Positions 36,085 to 45,067 of a stretch of DNA of 64,000 nt are shown here, piece by piece; the first letter of the stretch is position 1; each line of letters starts with the position of its first letter. The notes beneath the pieces are model-generated. The model searched no databases and was not told where the DNA came from. It saw only the letters and a list, made by a program, of their open reading frames with translations. Source of the stretch: Streptomyces olivaceus (GTDB lineage: Bacteria > Actinomycetota > Actinomycetes > Streptomycetales > Streptomycetaceae). The stretch covers positions 124,001 through 188,000 of the forward strand of contig NZ_JOFH01000004.1 in assembly GCF_000721235.1 (NCBI RefSeq), written 5' to 3'. The position numbers were made by a program, and so were the translations under genes.

Positions 36085-36470
36085 CCGACCGCCGCCCGCG
36101 GCCCGGCGGCGCCCGGCCTCCCGGCCGGCACCGGCCGCCGCCCACCTCTCGTCCGAGCCGGCCCGGCACCCGCGACGCCCACCGCCGTGCGTCGCGCCGT
36201 CCGATCCTCGCCGCTCCCCCGCCCGGCCCGCGTCCGGACAGCGGCCGACGCCGATGCGATCCCCGCGTGACGTGCGCCGACACGGGCGCCGGCCCGCCCA
36301 GGACAACCGCCCCCGCAGTACACCCCGCCGCACCCAGCCGTGCCCCGCCGCACCCTCGTCGCCCTTGCCGTGACCCGGGCCGGCGCCGGACGCGGACGGG
36401 CGACCGCCCCCTGCCCCGTCCCGCTCCGGCCCGCCCGGACCGGACCCGGGGCCGTCACAGAAAGTACGAC
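36085..36470 (+). promoter_or_regulatory. C-rich untranslated leader, possible Rho-dependent attenuator
   Basis: No convincing gene in these 386 bases. The plus strand is strongly C-over-G biased in its second half; for example 36301-36360 has 33 C and 13 G. Such C-rich, poorly structured RNA is what Rho loads onto. With the Cys leader peptide just upstream, the simplest model is that termination here depends on whether ribosomes stall in the leader. Confidence 0.45.
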
Positions 36471-38042
36471 ATGCCCGGACGAATCACGCCCCGCCGCCCC
36501 GGACCGCACCGCCGATCCGGCCGCCCGCGTGCCACCGCGCTCGGCGCCGCCCTCGCCATCGTGCTCGTCCCCGCCCTCAGCGCGTGCGGCGGCGACGCGG
36601 CCTCCGCGAGCGGCGACGCCACCCTCAAGTGGACCTCCACCTACTTCCCCGCCCACTGGGACCCCGTGGTCGGCGGAAGTGGCGCCCAGTTCCGCGAACT
36701 CTCCCTCGTGTACGCCTCGTTGACCCGCACCGACGAGTCCGGCAAGGCCGTTCCCGACCTCGCCGAGAGCTGGGAGTACAACGACGAGGGCGACCGGATC
36801 ACCTTCCACCTCCGCCCCGGACTGAAGTTCAGCGACGGCGAACCGGTGGACGGCGCCGCCGTCAAGGCGGCCGTCGAACGGGCCCAGAAGCAGAAGAACT
36901 CGGCGCTCTTCGGCGACCTGACATCGATCGAGTCGGTGGACGCGAAGGGCCTGGACGCCACCGTGAACCTCAACCAGGTCGACTACCAGATACCCCAGTT
37001 GCTCGGCCAGCGGGTCCTGCAGATCGCCAGCCCGAAGGCAGCCGCCGCGCCCGAGAAGCTGGACCAGAACCCGGTCGGCGCGGGCCCGTTCACCGTCACC
37101 CAGATCGTCCCCGGCACCAAGGCGGTGCTGAAGAAGAACCCGGAGTACTGGGACGCGGACAACATCCACATCGACAACGTCGAACTGACCTCGGCGCCCG
37201 ACGCCTCCACGGTCGTCTCCGGACTGCAGACCGGCGTGTACAACTTCGCCGACATCGCCCCGAGTCAGGCGGACGCCGCCAAGAAGGCCGGCCTCGACGT
37301 CTTCGTCCAGCCCGGGTTCAACGCCTCCAACATCAGCCTGAACGTCAACAAGGCGCCCTTCGACAACGACAAGGTCGTCGACGCGGTGCGGCACGCGGTC
37401 AACCGCCAGGAGTTCGTCGACAAGCTGACCTTCGGCTACGGCGAGGCGACCAATCAGCCCTTCCCCAAGGGCTACGTGGCCTACGACCCCGAGTCCGAGG
37501 ACGCCTACCCCTACGACCCGGCCAAGTCGAAGAAGCTGCTGGCCGAGGCCGGTTACCGGTCGGGGGACATCAAGCTCGACCTGGTGATCCCGGAGGAGGA
37601 CCCGCAGGCGGAGATCGTGCAGTCGCAGTTGGCCGCGGTCGGCATCACCGTCGACATCAAGATCGACAAGAACTGGTCCACGCCGTTCTTCGCCAAGGAC
37701 CTCACCTTCTCGCTCTACGGCACCACCGGCCGGGACTCCGCCGCCCAGACGCTCACCGCCCACTTCGGGCCGGACGGGCCACTCAACCTGAGCACCCCCT
37801 ACGAGCCGGAGGGCTTCGAGGCGGCGATCGCCAAGGTGCGGCAGACCCCGCTGGACGCGCCGGAGTACCCGCAGGTGCTGCGGGAGGCGACGCGGGCCGG
37901 CCTGGACAGCAAGGCGCTGGTCTTCACGTACTCCCAGCCCAACCTGATCGCCAAGAGCAAGTCGGTCTCCGGGCTGCCGAAGAACCCCGCCCACCTCGAC
38001 TGGACCGGCGTGACCATCGGCGGCAAGGGGGCGGCCTCGTGA
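36471..38042 (+). CDS. Opp/Dpp-type ABC transporter substrate-binding lipoprotein
   Basis: A 523-residue family-5 binding protein. The signal is Arg-rich followed by LGAALAIVLVPALSACGG with lipobox LSAC. Then come LVYASLTRTDESGKAVPDLAESWEYN and ITFHLRPGLKFSDGEPVDGAAVK, typical of peptide/nickel-binding SBPs. Linked flavin monooxygenases and an SsuE-like reductase suggest the cargo is an organosulfur compound, for instance a thio-peptide, glutathione-like conjugate or sulfur ether. The start is ATG at 36471; GAAAG nearby is a weak ribosome binding site. Confidence 0.88.
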   Translation: MPGRITPRRPGPHRRSGRPRATALGAALAIVLVPALSACGGDAASASGDATLKWTSTYFPAHWDPVVGGSGAQFRELSLVYASLTRTDESGKAVPDLAESWEYNDEGDRITFHLRPGLKFSDGEPVDGAAVKAAVERAQKQKNSALFGDLTSIESVDAKGLDATVNLNQVDYQIPQLLGQRVLQIASPKAAAAPEKLDQNPVGAGPFTVTQIVPGTKAVLKKNPEYWDADNIHIDNVELTSAPDASTVVSGLQTGVYNFADIAPSQADAAKKAGLDVFVQPGFNASNISLNVNKAPFDNDKVVDAVRHAVNRQEFVDKLTFGYGEATNQPFPKGYVAYDPESEDAYPYDPAKSKKLLAEAGYRSGDIKLDLVIPEEDPQAEIVQSQLAAVGITVDIKIDKNWSTPFFAKDLTFSLYGTTGRDSAAQTLTAHFGPDGPLNLSTPYEPEGFEAAIAKVRQTPLDAPEYPQVLREATRAGLDSKALVFTYSQPNLIAKSKSVSGLPKNPAHLDWTGVTIGGKGAAS

Positions 38043-39091
38043 CGGCCACCGAGGCGCCGCCGGAACCTGCCCCGGCCGGCGGACCCGCGCCCGAGCCCTC
38101 CGGCGGGCTCACCGCCAAGCGTGCGCGGCACGCGCTGGGCCGGGTCCTGGTCGTCCTCGCCCGGTCGGTCGCCGTCTTCGTGCCGGTCTTCCTGGTGGCG
38201 ACGTTCGTGACCTTCGCGCTGCGCTCGCTGAGCGGTCTCAGCCCCGCCCGCATCCAGCTGGGCGAGCAGGCCACACCCGAGGCCGTCGCCCGGGTCGAGG
38301 CCGAGTGGGGCCTGGACCGGCCCTTCCTGGTCCAGTACGGCGACTGGATCGGCGGTGTCCTGCACGGACAGCTCGGTTCGAGCTGGACCAACGGCGCGGA
38401 CATCTCCACGCTCATCGGCCTCGGTCTGGGCGTCAGTCTCTCCGTCGCCACGTTCGCGCTGGTCATCGGCGTGGTGCTGGGCTTCGCGCTCGGCACGCTC
38501 GCGGCCCTGCGCCGCACCACGTGGGTGGACCGCGCGGTCACCGGGTTCGTCACGGTGATCTCGGTGATGCCCGCGTTCGTGGTCGGCATCGTGCTGGTCG
38601 CCGTGCTCGCCGTACAGCTGCACCTGTTCCCCTCCGCCGGGTACGTCCCGGCGGAGCAGGGCTTCGGGCCGTGGCTCGCGCACATCACGCTTCCGGCGCT
38701 GGCGCTGAGCCTCGACGTCGTCGCCGACGTCGCGCGGCAACTGCGCTCCAGCCTCGTCGCCGCGTACCGGGAGAACTACGTGACGGGCGCGGTCGTACGG
38801 GGACTCGGCCCGCGGCGGATCTTCTTCGTGCACGTGCTGCGCAACGGCCTGGGCCCGACGCTCGCCACCCTCGGGCTGAAGTTCCCGTCGCTGGTCGGCG
38901 CCTCGGTGGTCACCGAGTGGATCTTCGGGCTGCAGGGCTTCGGCCGGTTCGCCAACGACTCCGCCCAGGCCGGCGACGTGCCGGCCGTGCAAGGCGTCCT
39001 CGTGGTGTCGATCGCGCTGGTCGTCGCCTTCAACCTCGTCGTCAACCTGCTGCTGGCGCGCGTCACGCCGGCCTCGCAGAGGGGGGTGTGA
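38039..39091 (+). CDS. Opp/Dpp-type ABC transporter permease (DppB-like)
   Basis: A 350-residue permease: long Pro-rich cytoplasmic N-terminus, first helix VFVPVFLVATFVTFALRSLS, and the family segment WGLDRPFLVQYGDWIGGVLHG. The EAA-like loop is NYVTGAVVRGLGPRRIFFVH. GTG start at 38039 overlaps the binding-protein stop codon. Confidence 0.9.
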   Translation: MTATEAPPEPAPAGGPAPEPSGGLTAKRARHALGRVLVVLARSVAVFVPVFLVATFVTFALRSLSGLSPARIQLGEQATPEAVARVEAEWGLDRPFLVQYGDWIGGVLHGQLGSSWTNGADISTLIGLGLGVSLSVATFALVIGVVLGFALGTLAALRRTTWVDRAVTGFVTVISVMPAFVVGIVLVAVLAVQLHLFPSAGYVPAEQGFGPWLAHITLPALALSLDVVADVARQLRSSLVAAYRENYVTGAVVRGLGPRRIFFVHVLRNGLGPTLATLGLKFPSLVGASVVTEWIFGLQGFGRFANDSAQAGDVPAVQGVLVVSIALVVAFNLVVNLLLARVTPASQRGV

Positions 39092-39094
39092 GAC

Positions 39095-39982
39095 ATGGTG
39101 CGTCGCGTGCTCTCCCTCACCTCGGGCCGCATCGCGGTCGCGATCCTGGCGGTCGTCGCGCTGCTCGCGGTCCTCGGACCGCTGCTCGCCCCGCAGGATC
39201 CGCTGGCCACCAGCGACAACACGCTCGCCGCCGTGTCCGGCAGCCACTGGCTGGGCACGGACTACCTCGGCCGGGACGTGCTCAGCCGCCTGCTCGACGG
39301 CTCCCGGGTCAGCGTGCTCGGCGCGCTCGAGGTGGCGCTCACGGCACTGGCCGTGGGGGCGGTCCCCGGCATCCTGTCGGTGTACCTGGGCCGCGTCTTC
39401 GAATGGGTCACCCTGCGGCTGGCCGACACGCTCGTGGCCCTGCCGTTCCTGCTCTTCGCCGTCGCCGTGATCGCACTGCTCGGCAACGGGCTGACGCAGG
39501 CGATGCTGGTGACCGGCGTGCTGGTGTCGCCGCTGTTCTACCGGGTCTCCCGCGCCGCCACCCTGGCCGTGGCACGCTCGCAGTACGTCGAGGCCGCGCT
39601 GATCTGCGGCGCCTCGGTCGGCTGGGTCGTGCGGCGCCACGTCTGGGCCAAGGTGCTCCCGCCGATCGCGGTGGCCTTCGCCCAGACCATCGGCACCGGC
39701 TTCGTCATCGTCTCCAGTCTGACCTTCCTCGGCATCGGCGTGCAGCCCCCGGAGCCGACCTGGGGCGGCCTGCTCGCCTCCGACCTCGGCTACCTCAGCC
39801 ACCGGCCGTGGGCACCGCTGGTCCCGGCGGTGCTGATCATGATCACGGTCTGGGCCGGCAACCTGCTCGCGGACGCGATCCGCGACGTGTCCGGCGAGGC
39901 GGGGCGCGCCCTGCTCAAGGGCCGGGGAGCCCGCACCGGCCGGCCCGAACGAACCGAACCCGCCCCCGCAGGAGGTGCGTGA
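39095..39982 (+). CDS. Opp/Dpp-type ABC transporter permease (DppC-like)
   Basis: A 295-residue permease with an N-terminal helix, the HWLGTDYLGRDVLSRLLDGSR signature of DppC/OppC proteins, and a terminal LTFLGIGVQPPEPTWGGLL. It starts 3 bp after the first permease gene and shares one base with the following ATPase start. Confidence 0.9.
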   Translation: MVRRVLSLTSGRIAVAILAVVALLAVLGPLLAPQDPLATSDNTLAAVSGSHWLGTDYLGRDVLSRLLDGSRVSVLGALEVALTALAVGAVPGILSVYLGRVFEWVTLRLADTLVALPFLLFAVAVIALLGNGLTQAMLVTGVLVSPLFYRVSRAATLAVARSQYVEAALICGASVGWVVRRHVWAKVLPPIAVAFAQTIGTGFVIVSSLTFLGIGVQPPEPTWGGLLASDLGYLSHRPWAPLVPAVLIMITVWAGNLLADAIRDVSGEAGRALLKGRGARTGRPERTEPAPAGGA

Positions 39983-40878
39983 TGACGACGGTCTCCGAGA
40001 AACTTCTCACCCGGGCCGAGGAGACCGGCACACCCGGTCCGGCCGAACCGCCCGACCGCGCCGTGCCCCTGCTCTCGCTGCGCGGCGTGCGGATCGCCGA
40101 CGGCAGCGACGGCCGCGAGATCGTGCACGGCGTGAGCTTCGAGCTGACCCCCGGGAAGGTGGTCGGCATCGTCGGCGAGTCCGGCAGCGGCAAGACCCTC
40201 ACCTGCCGGGCCGCCCTGGGCATCCTGCCGCCCCACTTCGAGGTCACCGGCGGTTCGGTCGAGATCGAGGGCACCGACATCTCCACGCTCACGCCGGCGC
40301 GGTGGACCGCGCTGCGCGGGGCCACGATCAGCGCGGTCTTCCAGGACCCGGCGTCCTATCTCAACCCGTCGCTGCGGATCGGCAGGCAGATCGCGGAGGT
40401 CGTCCGGGTCAAGAAGGGCCTCGGGCGCCGTGCGGCGCGGGAGCGGGTCCTCGCCCTGCTGCGCGCGGTGCATCTGCGGGACCCGGAACTCGTGCACGAC
40501 CAGTACCCCTTCGAGCTGTCCGGCGGCATGCTCCAGCGCGTGCTGATCGCCGCCGCGATCGCCGCGGACCCGCGGATACTCGTCGCCGACGAGGCCACCA
40601 CCGCCCTGGACGTCACCGTGCAGGCGGAGATCCTCGACCTCCTCGCCGACCTGCGCGAACGGGCCGGACTCGCCCTCGTCGTCGTCTCCCACGACCTGGC
40701 GGTGGTGGCCCAGTTGTGCGACGAGGTCCTGGTGATGCGGCGGGGCGAGGTGGTCGAGCAGGGCCCGACCCGCGCGGTCCTGGACGACCCGCGCCACGAC
40801 TACACGCGGCTGCTGATCAGCGAGCACGAGCAGTACGGCCTGGAGAAGTTCCTCGGCCGGCCCGGGGAGGAGTCGTGA
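39982..40878 (+). CDS. Opp/Dpp-type ABC transporter ATPase (DppD-like)
   Basis: A 298-residue ATPase: Walker A VGIVGESGSGKTLTCRA, Q-loop VFQDPASYLNP, signature ELSGGMLQRVLIAAA, Walker B ILVADEATTALDVTVQ and switch VVVSHDLAVVA. ATG at 39982 follows GGAGG at 39971-39975. A GTG three bases earlier is less well placed. Confidence 0.92.
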   Translation: MTTVSEKLLTRAEETGTPGPAEPPDRAVPLLSLRGVRIADGSDGREIVHGVSFELTPGKVVGIVGESGSGKTLTCRAALGILPPHFEVTGGSVEIEGTDISTLTPARWTALRGATISAVFQDPASYLNPSLRIGRQIAEVVRVKKGLGRRAARERVLALLRAVHLRDPELVHDQYPFELSGGMLQRVLIAAAIAADPRILVADEATTALDVTVQAEILDLLADLRERAGLALVVVSHDLAVVAQLCDEVLVMRRGEVVEQGPTRAVLDDPRHDYTRLLISEHEQYGLEKFLGRPGEES

Positions 40879-41750
40879 CCGCCGGCCGGCCGTACCTCGA
40901 CGGCGCCGACGACAGCACCGGTACCGGCGTCCGCCCCGTCCTGGAGGTCACCGGGCTCGACGTCCACTACGGCGCGCGGCGCAGGCGCCGAAAGGCCCTG
41001 CACGGTGTCTCGTTGAGCGTCGCGCCCGGTGAGACGGTCGGCCTCATCGGCGAGACGGGCTCGGGCAAGTCCACGCTCGCCCGTACCGTGCTCGGGCTGG
41101 TGCGGCCCACCGCCGGGTCCGTGGTCGTCGACGGCGAGGACGTCACCGCCCACAGCGCCCGCCAGTGGCGCGACCTGCGCAGGCGCGGGGTGATCCAGTA
41201 CGTCTTCCAGGACCCCCTGCGCAGTCTCGACCCGGACCTCACCGTCGAGGCGTCGCTGGCCGAGCCGCTGCTCGTGCGCGGCGTCGCCCGGCAGGAGGCG
41301 GCGGCGCGGGTGCGGGCCTTCCTGCCCCGCGTGCGGCTCTCCGAGGAGTTGCTCGGCCGGCTGCCGGGCGAACTCTCCGGCGGACAGCGGCAGCGGATCG
41401 CGGTGGCCCGCGCCCTGGTCACCGAACCCCGGCTCGTCGTCCTCGACGAGCCCGTCAGCGCCCTCGACTCCGCCAACCGGGTCCAGGTCCTGGAGATCCT
41501 CAAGGACCTGCGCGCGAGCGGCGTGGCCCTCGTCTTCATCTCGCACGACCTCGGGTCCGTGGCGGGGGTCGCCGACCGCATCGCCGTGCTGTACCGGGGC
41601 GAGCTGGTCGAGGTCGGCGCCGCCCGCGACGTCGTGGGCGGGCCGGAGCACCCGTACACGCGGCTGCTGGTGGGCTCCGCGCCCACGCTGCGCGGTGCCC
41701 CCGCCGACCGCTCCGAGCGCGCGGCCCTGCGCGCCCTGCTGCCCGCCTGA
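40875..41750 (+). CDS. Opp/Dpp-type ABC transporter ATPase (DppF-like)
   Basis: A 291-residue second ATPase: Walker A VGLIGETGSGKSTLARTVLG, YVFQDPLRSLDPDLTV, signature ELSGGQRQRIAVARA, Walker B LVVLDEPVSALDSANR, and the GGPEHPYTRLLV C-terminal motif of this subfamily. GTG at 40875 overlaps the previous stop codon. Completes a five-gene importer. Confidence 0.92.
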   Translation: MTAGRPYLDGADDSTGTGVRPVLEVTGLDVHYGARRRRRKALHGVSLSVAPGETVGLIGETGSGKSTLARTVLGLVRPTAGSVVVDGEDVTAHSARQWRDLRRRGVIQYVFQDPLRSLDPDLTVEASLAEPLLVRGVARQEAAARVRAFLPRVRLSEELLGRLPGELSGGQRQRIAVARALVTEPRLVVLDEPVSALDSANRVQVLEILKDLRASGVALVFISHDLGSVAGVADRIAVLYRGELVEVGAARDVVGGPEHPYTRLLVGSAPTLRGAPADRSERAALRALLPA

Positions 41751-41829
41751 CCCCGCCCGCGCGATCCCGGCCAGAGACCGCTCACGCAACCCCTCACCGC
41801 ATCGCCTTCACCGCAGACAGGAAGAACCC

Positions 41830-43170
41830 ATGTCCCGAAGGATCCATCTCGCCCTGCACCCCTACGGCGTCGGCGGCCCCGGCCAGCACGGCCTGTGGAA
41901 GGACCCCCGCGTCGCGAAGAACGCCAGCATCGACATCGACTACTACATCAAGCAGGCCCAGGCGGCCGAACACGCGCTGTTCGACGCGCTGTTCATCGTC
42001 GACAGCCAGTTCATCAACGCCACCTACCCGGCGCACTACCTCAACCGGCTGGAACCGCTGACCCTGCTGTCCGCCGTCGCCACCCACACCCGGCACATCG
42101 GCCTGGTGGGCACGGCCAGTTCGACGTACAACTCGCCCTTCAACCTGGCCCGCCGCTTCGCCTCGCTCGACCTCATCAGCGGTGGCCGGGCCGGCTGGAA
42201 CGTCGTGACCAGCTTCGACACCGGCACCTCGCGCAACTACGGGCTGGACGAGCACCTCGACTACGCCACCCGGTACGGCCGCGCCCTGGAGTTCGTGGAG
42301 GTCGCCCGCGGCCTGTGGGACTCCTACGAGGACGACGCCTTCCCGGCGGACGTGGCGCGCAACGTCTTCCTCGACCCGTCCCGGCTGCACGAACTGAACC
42401 ACGAGGGCGAGCACTTCAAGGTCGCCGGTCCGCTGAACATCTCGCGCTCCGCGCAGGGCCAGCCGGTCGTCTTCCAGGCCGGCGTGTCCGAGGAAGGGCG
42501 TGACCTGGCCGCGCGGGTGGCCGAGGGCATCTACGCGCCGGGCGGGTCGCTGGAGCAGGCCCGCGACTACTACGCCGACATCAAGAGGCGGACCGCCGCC
42601 TACGGCCGGGACCCCGACCACATCAAGATCTTCATCCACGGCGGTCCCGTCGTCGCCGCCACCGACGAGGCGGCCCGGCGCCGCGAGCGGGAGATCTTCG
42701 AGGAGGACAACGACTTCGACCGCCACCTGGCGCTGCTCGGCCGCTCCTTCGGCGCCTACGACTTCAGCGTGCACGACCTGGACGCGCCGTTCCCGGACGT
42801 CGCCCACCTCGCCGAGAAGGGGGGCCGCACGGGCGCCGCGAAGATCATCGAACGGGCCCGGCAGGAAAACCTGACCCTGCGTCAGGTGGCGCAGTCGGTG
42901 GCCGAGTTCCGCCGCTCCCCCTTCGTCGGGTCGCCGGAGACGGTGGCCGACACGATCGAGCGGTGGTTCGGCGCCGGCACGTTCGACGGCATCAACCTCG
43001 CCTTCCGCACCCAGGAGGAGCTCGACTACTTCGTGGACGGCGTGGTGCCGATCCTGCAGAAGCGCGACCTGTTCCGCACCGAGTACGAGGCCGACACGCT
43101 GCGCGGCAACCTGGGCCTGCCGGTGCCGGCCAACCGGCACAGCGGCCGGCGTTCTTCCGTGAACGGCTGA
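41830..43170 (+). CDS. FMN-dependent monooxygenase, NtaA/SnaA/DszA family
   Basis: A 446-residue bacterial-luciferase-like (LLM) protein of the subfamily that includes nitrilotriacetate monooxygenase A, SnaA and the dibenzothiophene-sulfone enzyme DszA. Typical stretches are DALFIVDSQFINA, ATHTRHIGLVGTASSTYNSPFNLARRF, SGGRAGWNVVTSFD and GQPVVFQAGVSEEGRDLAARVAEG. These enzymes take reduced FMN from a separate reductase and cut C-S or C-N bonds. A SsuE-like reductase is encoded at 45068 in the same locus. Confidence 0.88.
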   Translation: MSRRIHLALHPYGVGGPGQHGLWKDPRVAKNASIDIDYYIKQAQAAEHALFDALFIVDSQFINATYPAHYLNRLEPLTLLSAVATHTRHIGLVGTASSTYNSPFNLARRFASLDLISGGRAGWNVVTSFDTGTSRNYGLDEHLDYATRYGRALEFVEVARGLWDSYEDDAFPADVARNVFLDPSRLHELNHEGEHFKVAGPLNISRSAQGQPVVFQAGVSEEGRDLAARVAEGIYAPGGSLEQARDYYADIKRRTAAYGRDPDHIKIFIHGGPVVAATDEAARRREREIFEEDNDFDRHLALLGRSFGAYDFSVHDLDAPFPDVAHLAEKGGRTGAAKIIERARQENLTLRQVAQSVAEFRRSPFVGSPETVADTIERWFGAGTFDGINLAFRTQEELDYFVDGVVPILQKRDLFRTEYEADTLRGNLGLPVPANRHSGRRSSVNG

Positions 43171-43180
43171 GAGGCCCGCG

Positions 43181-44212
43181 ATGACCAGCGAGCGGCCCCG
43201 CTTCAGACTGGGTTTCCTCACCCACGTCCAGGGGCGCGGCACCGACCCCGCCCTCACCTACCGCAACGCCCAGGAACTCTTCGTCGCCGACGAACTCGGC
43301 TTCGACGTCGGCTGGGTGGCCCAGCACCACGTGCCGCTCGGCGGCGGCGGGCTGTCCTCCGTGTGGACCTTCCTCGCGCACGCCGCCGCCCGCACCACCC
43401 GGATCCGGCTCGGCACCGCCGTCACGGTGCTCCCGCTGGAGGACCCGGTACGCCTCGCCGAGGACGTCGCGACCGTCGACGTGCTCAGCGGCGGGCGGGT
43501 GGAACTGGGCGTGGGCAGCGGCTCCGGCGACCTGGAGTACGCCGCCTTCGGCCGGGACGCGGCCCGCAGGCGCGAACTGACCAGCGAGCACCTGGACGTC
43601 CTGCGCCGGGCCCTGCGGGGCGAGGAGGTGGGCGCCCCCGGCTTCCGCGTCCAGCCGGCCCCCGGCGACTTCACCGACCGGATCTGGCAGGGCGTCTTCA
43701 GCGGGGGCGGGGCGGCGTACGCGGCGAGCGGCGGCTCCAACCTGCTGCTCAACCGGGCCGCCTACGGCCACGACGCGCCCACCGACGAGGTGCAGCGGCC
43801 CTGGGCCGACGCCTTCCTCGCCGCGTGGGACCGGCCGCGCAGGCCCCGCGTCGGCCTGTCCAGGCTGGTCTTCCCGGCGAAGGACCGCCGTACGGCGCTG
43901 CGGCACATCGGGGACGACGTGCATCGCGCGGCCCTGCGGATGGCGGAGCACGGGGCGTTCCCCAAGGGACTCGACGCGGACGAGGCGCTGCGCCGCTTCC
44001 ACGCGTTCCACGGCTCCCCCGAGGAGATCGTCGCGGCCCTCCGGCAGGAGCGGGTCCTCCCGCTCGCCACCGACCTGATCACCCAGTTCAACCCCGCCGT
44101 ACCCGACCACGACGCCACGATCCGCGCGCTGGAGCTCATCGCGACCGAGGTGGCACCCGCCCTCGGCTGGAGCCCGGCGGTCCGCGACGAGCCCGCACCC
44201 GCAGGAGTCTGA
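43181..44212 (+). CDS. LLM-class flavin-dependent oxidoreductase
   Basis: A 343-residue second luciferase-like protein: LGFDVGWVAQHHVPLGGGGL near the N-terminus, TRIRLGTAVTVLPLEDPVRL and VDVLSGGRVELGVGSGSGDLE. Smaller than the NtaA-type protein and of the luxA-like subgroup. It may perform a second oxidative step on the same sulfur compound with FMNH2. Ten bases after the previous gene. Confidence 0.85.
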   Translation: MTSERPRFRLGFLTHVQGRGTDPALTYRNAQELFVADELGFDVGWVAQHHVPLGGGGLSSVWTFLAHAAARTTRIRLGTAVTVLPLEDPVRLAEDVATVDVLSGGRVELGVGSGSGDLEYAAFGRDAARRRELTSEHLDVLRRALRGEEVGAPGFRVQPAPGDFTDRIWQGVFSGGGAAYAASGGSNLLLNRAAYGHDAPTDEVQRPWADAFLAAWDRPRRPRVGLSRLVFPAKDRRTALRHIGDDVHRAALRMAEHGAFPKGLDADEALRRFHAFHGSPEEIVAALRQERVLPLATDLITQFNPAVPDHDATIRALELIATEVAPALGWSPAVRDEPAPAGV

Positions 44213-44213
44213 C

Positions 44214-44990
44214 ATGAGCGAGCACACCGACCACCACGCCCCCGACGGCCTGCGCACCCGCGGCACGGTCGTCGTGGTGCCCGGCCGCGGCGAGACCCGG
44301 GCGACCTACGGCCGCCTCGCGGCCCGCCTCGCGGCCGACGCCTACCGGGTCCGCGTCGTCGACGCGCCCGGCCTGGACGCCGAGGACTCCCACGGCGACG
44401 CCGCCCTCACCCGCTTCGGCGACGCGCTGGCGGAGGCGGTCGACGGCGCCGCCGGCCCCGACGGGGTCGTGGAGCCCGTGGTGCTGCTGGGCGCCGACGC
44501 GGGAGCCGCCGCGCTCGCCGCGTACCTCGGGCGGAGCGGGCGGCTGCCCGGCGGCCGGCGGCCCGACGCCGTCGTCCTCGCCGGACTGCCGGGCCGGGCG
44601 GCGACCGGCGTCGGCACCTGGGACGAGGAACTCGACGTCCGCACCTCCTGCCCCACGCACCGGGGCACGCTGAGCGACGACACGCAAGTGCGGCGGGGTT
44701 CGCTGGGCGAGGCCCTCCCGGACGGCCTGCTCGCCGCCGCCTACGAGGCCGAACTCGCCCTGCCGGCACTGTTCCTGATCGGCGGCACCGACCCGCTCGC
44801 GGACCGGGCCGCGCTGCTCCACACCGCCAAGTCCCTGCCCCGGGCCCGCCTGTCGGTGGTCCGGGACGCCCGTCACGACGTCCTCAACGACGTGCAGCAC
44901 CGCTCGGTGGCCGCCGAGATCGTGACGTTCCTGGAGAGCCTGCGGGGCGGACTGGTGCCGGCGGTCGCCGTGGAGACGAGCGCCTGGTGA
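44214..44990 (+). CDS. Alpha/beta-fold hydrolase
   Basis: A 258-residue protein with an alpha/beta-hydrolase frame: VVVVPGRGETRATYGRLAARLAADAYRV, then VVLLGADAGAAALAAYLG at the nucleophile-elbow position and a late ARHDVLNDVQHRSVAAEI with the likely catalytic His. The elbow reads GADAG, with Asp instead of Ser, as in dienelactone- or epoxide-hydrolase-like enzymes, or it is inactive. It starts one base after the LLM gene stop. Confidence 0.75.
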   Translation: MSEHTDHHAPDGLRTRGTVVVVPGRGETRATYGRLAARLAADAYRVRVVDAPGLDAEDSHGDAALTRFGDALAEAVDGAAGPDGVVEPVVLLGADAGAAALAAYLGRSGRLPGGRRPDAVVLAGLPGRAATGVGTWDEELDVRTSCPTHRGTLSDDTQVRRGSLGEALPDGLLAAAYEAELALPALFLIGGTDPLADRAALLHTAKSLPRARLSVVRDARHDVLNDVQHRSVAAEIVTFLESLRGGLVPAVAVETSAW

Positions 44991-45067
44991 CTCCCGCGGC
45001 CACCGCCGCCGGCCGGCGCCCCCGCTCCGGCCCGTCCCGTCGAACCCGACCGCGAAAGGGTGCCCAC

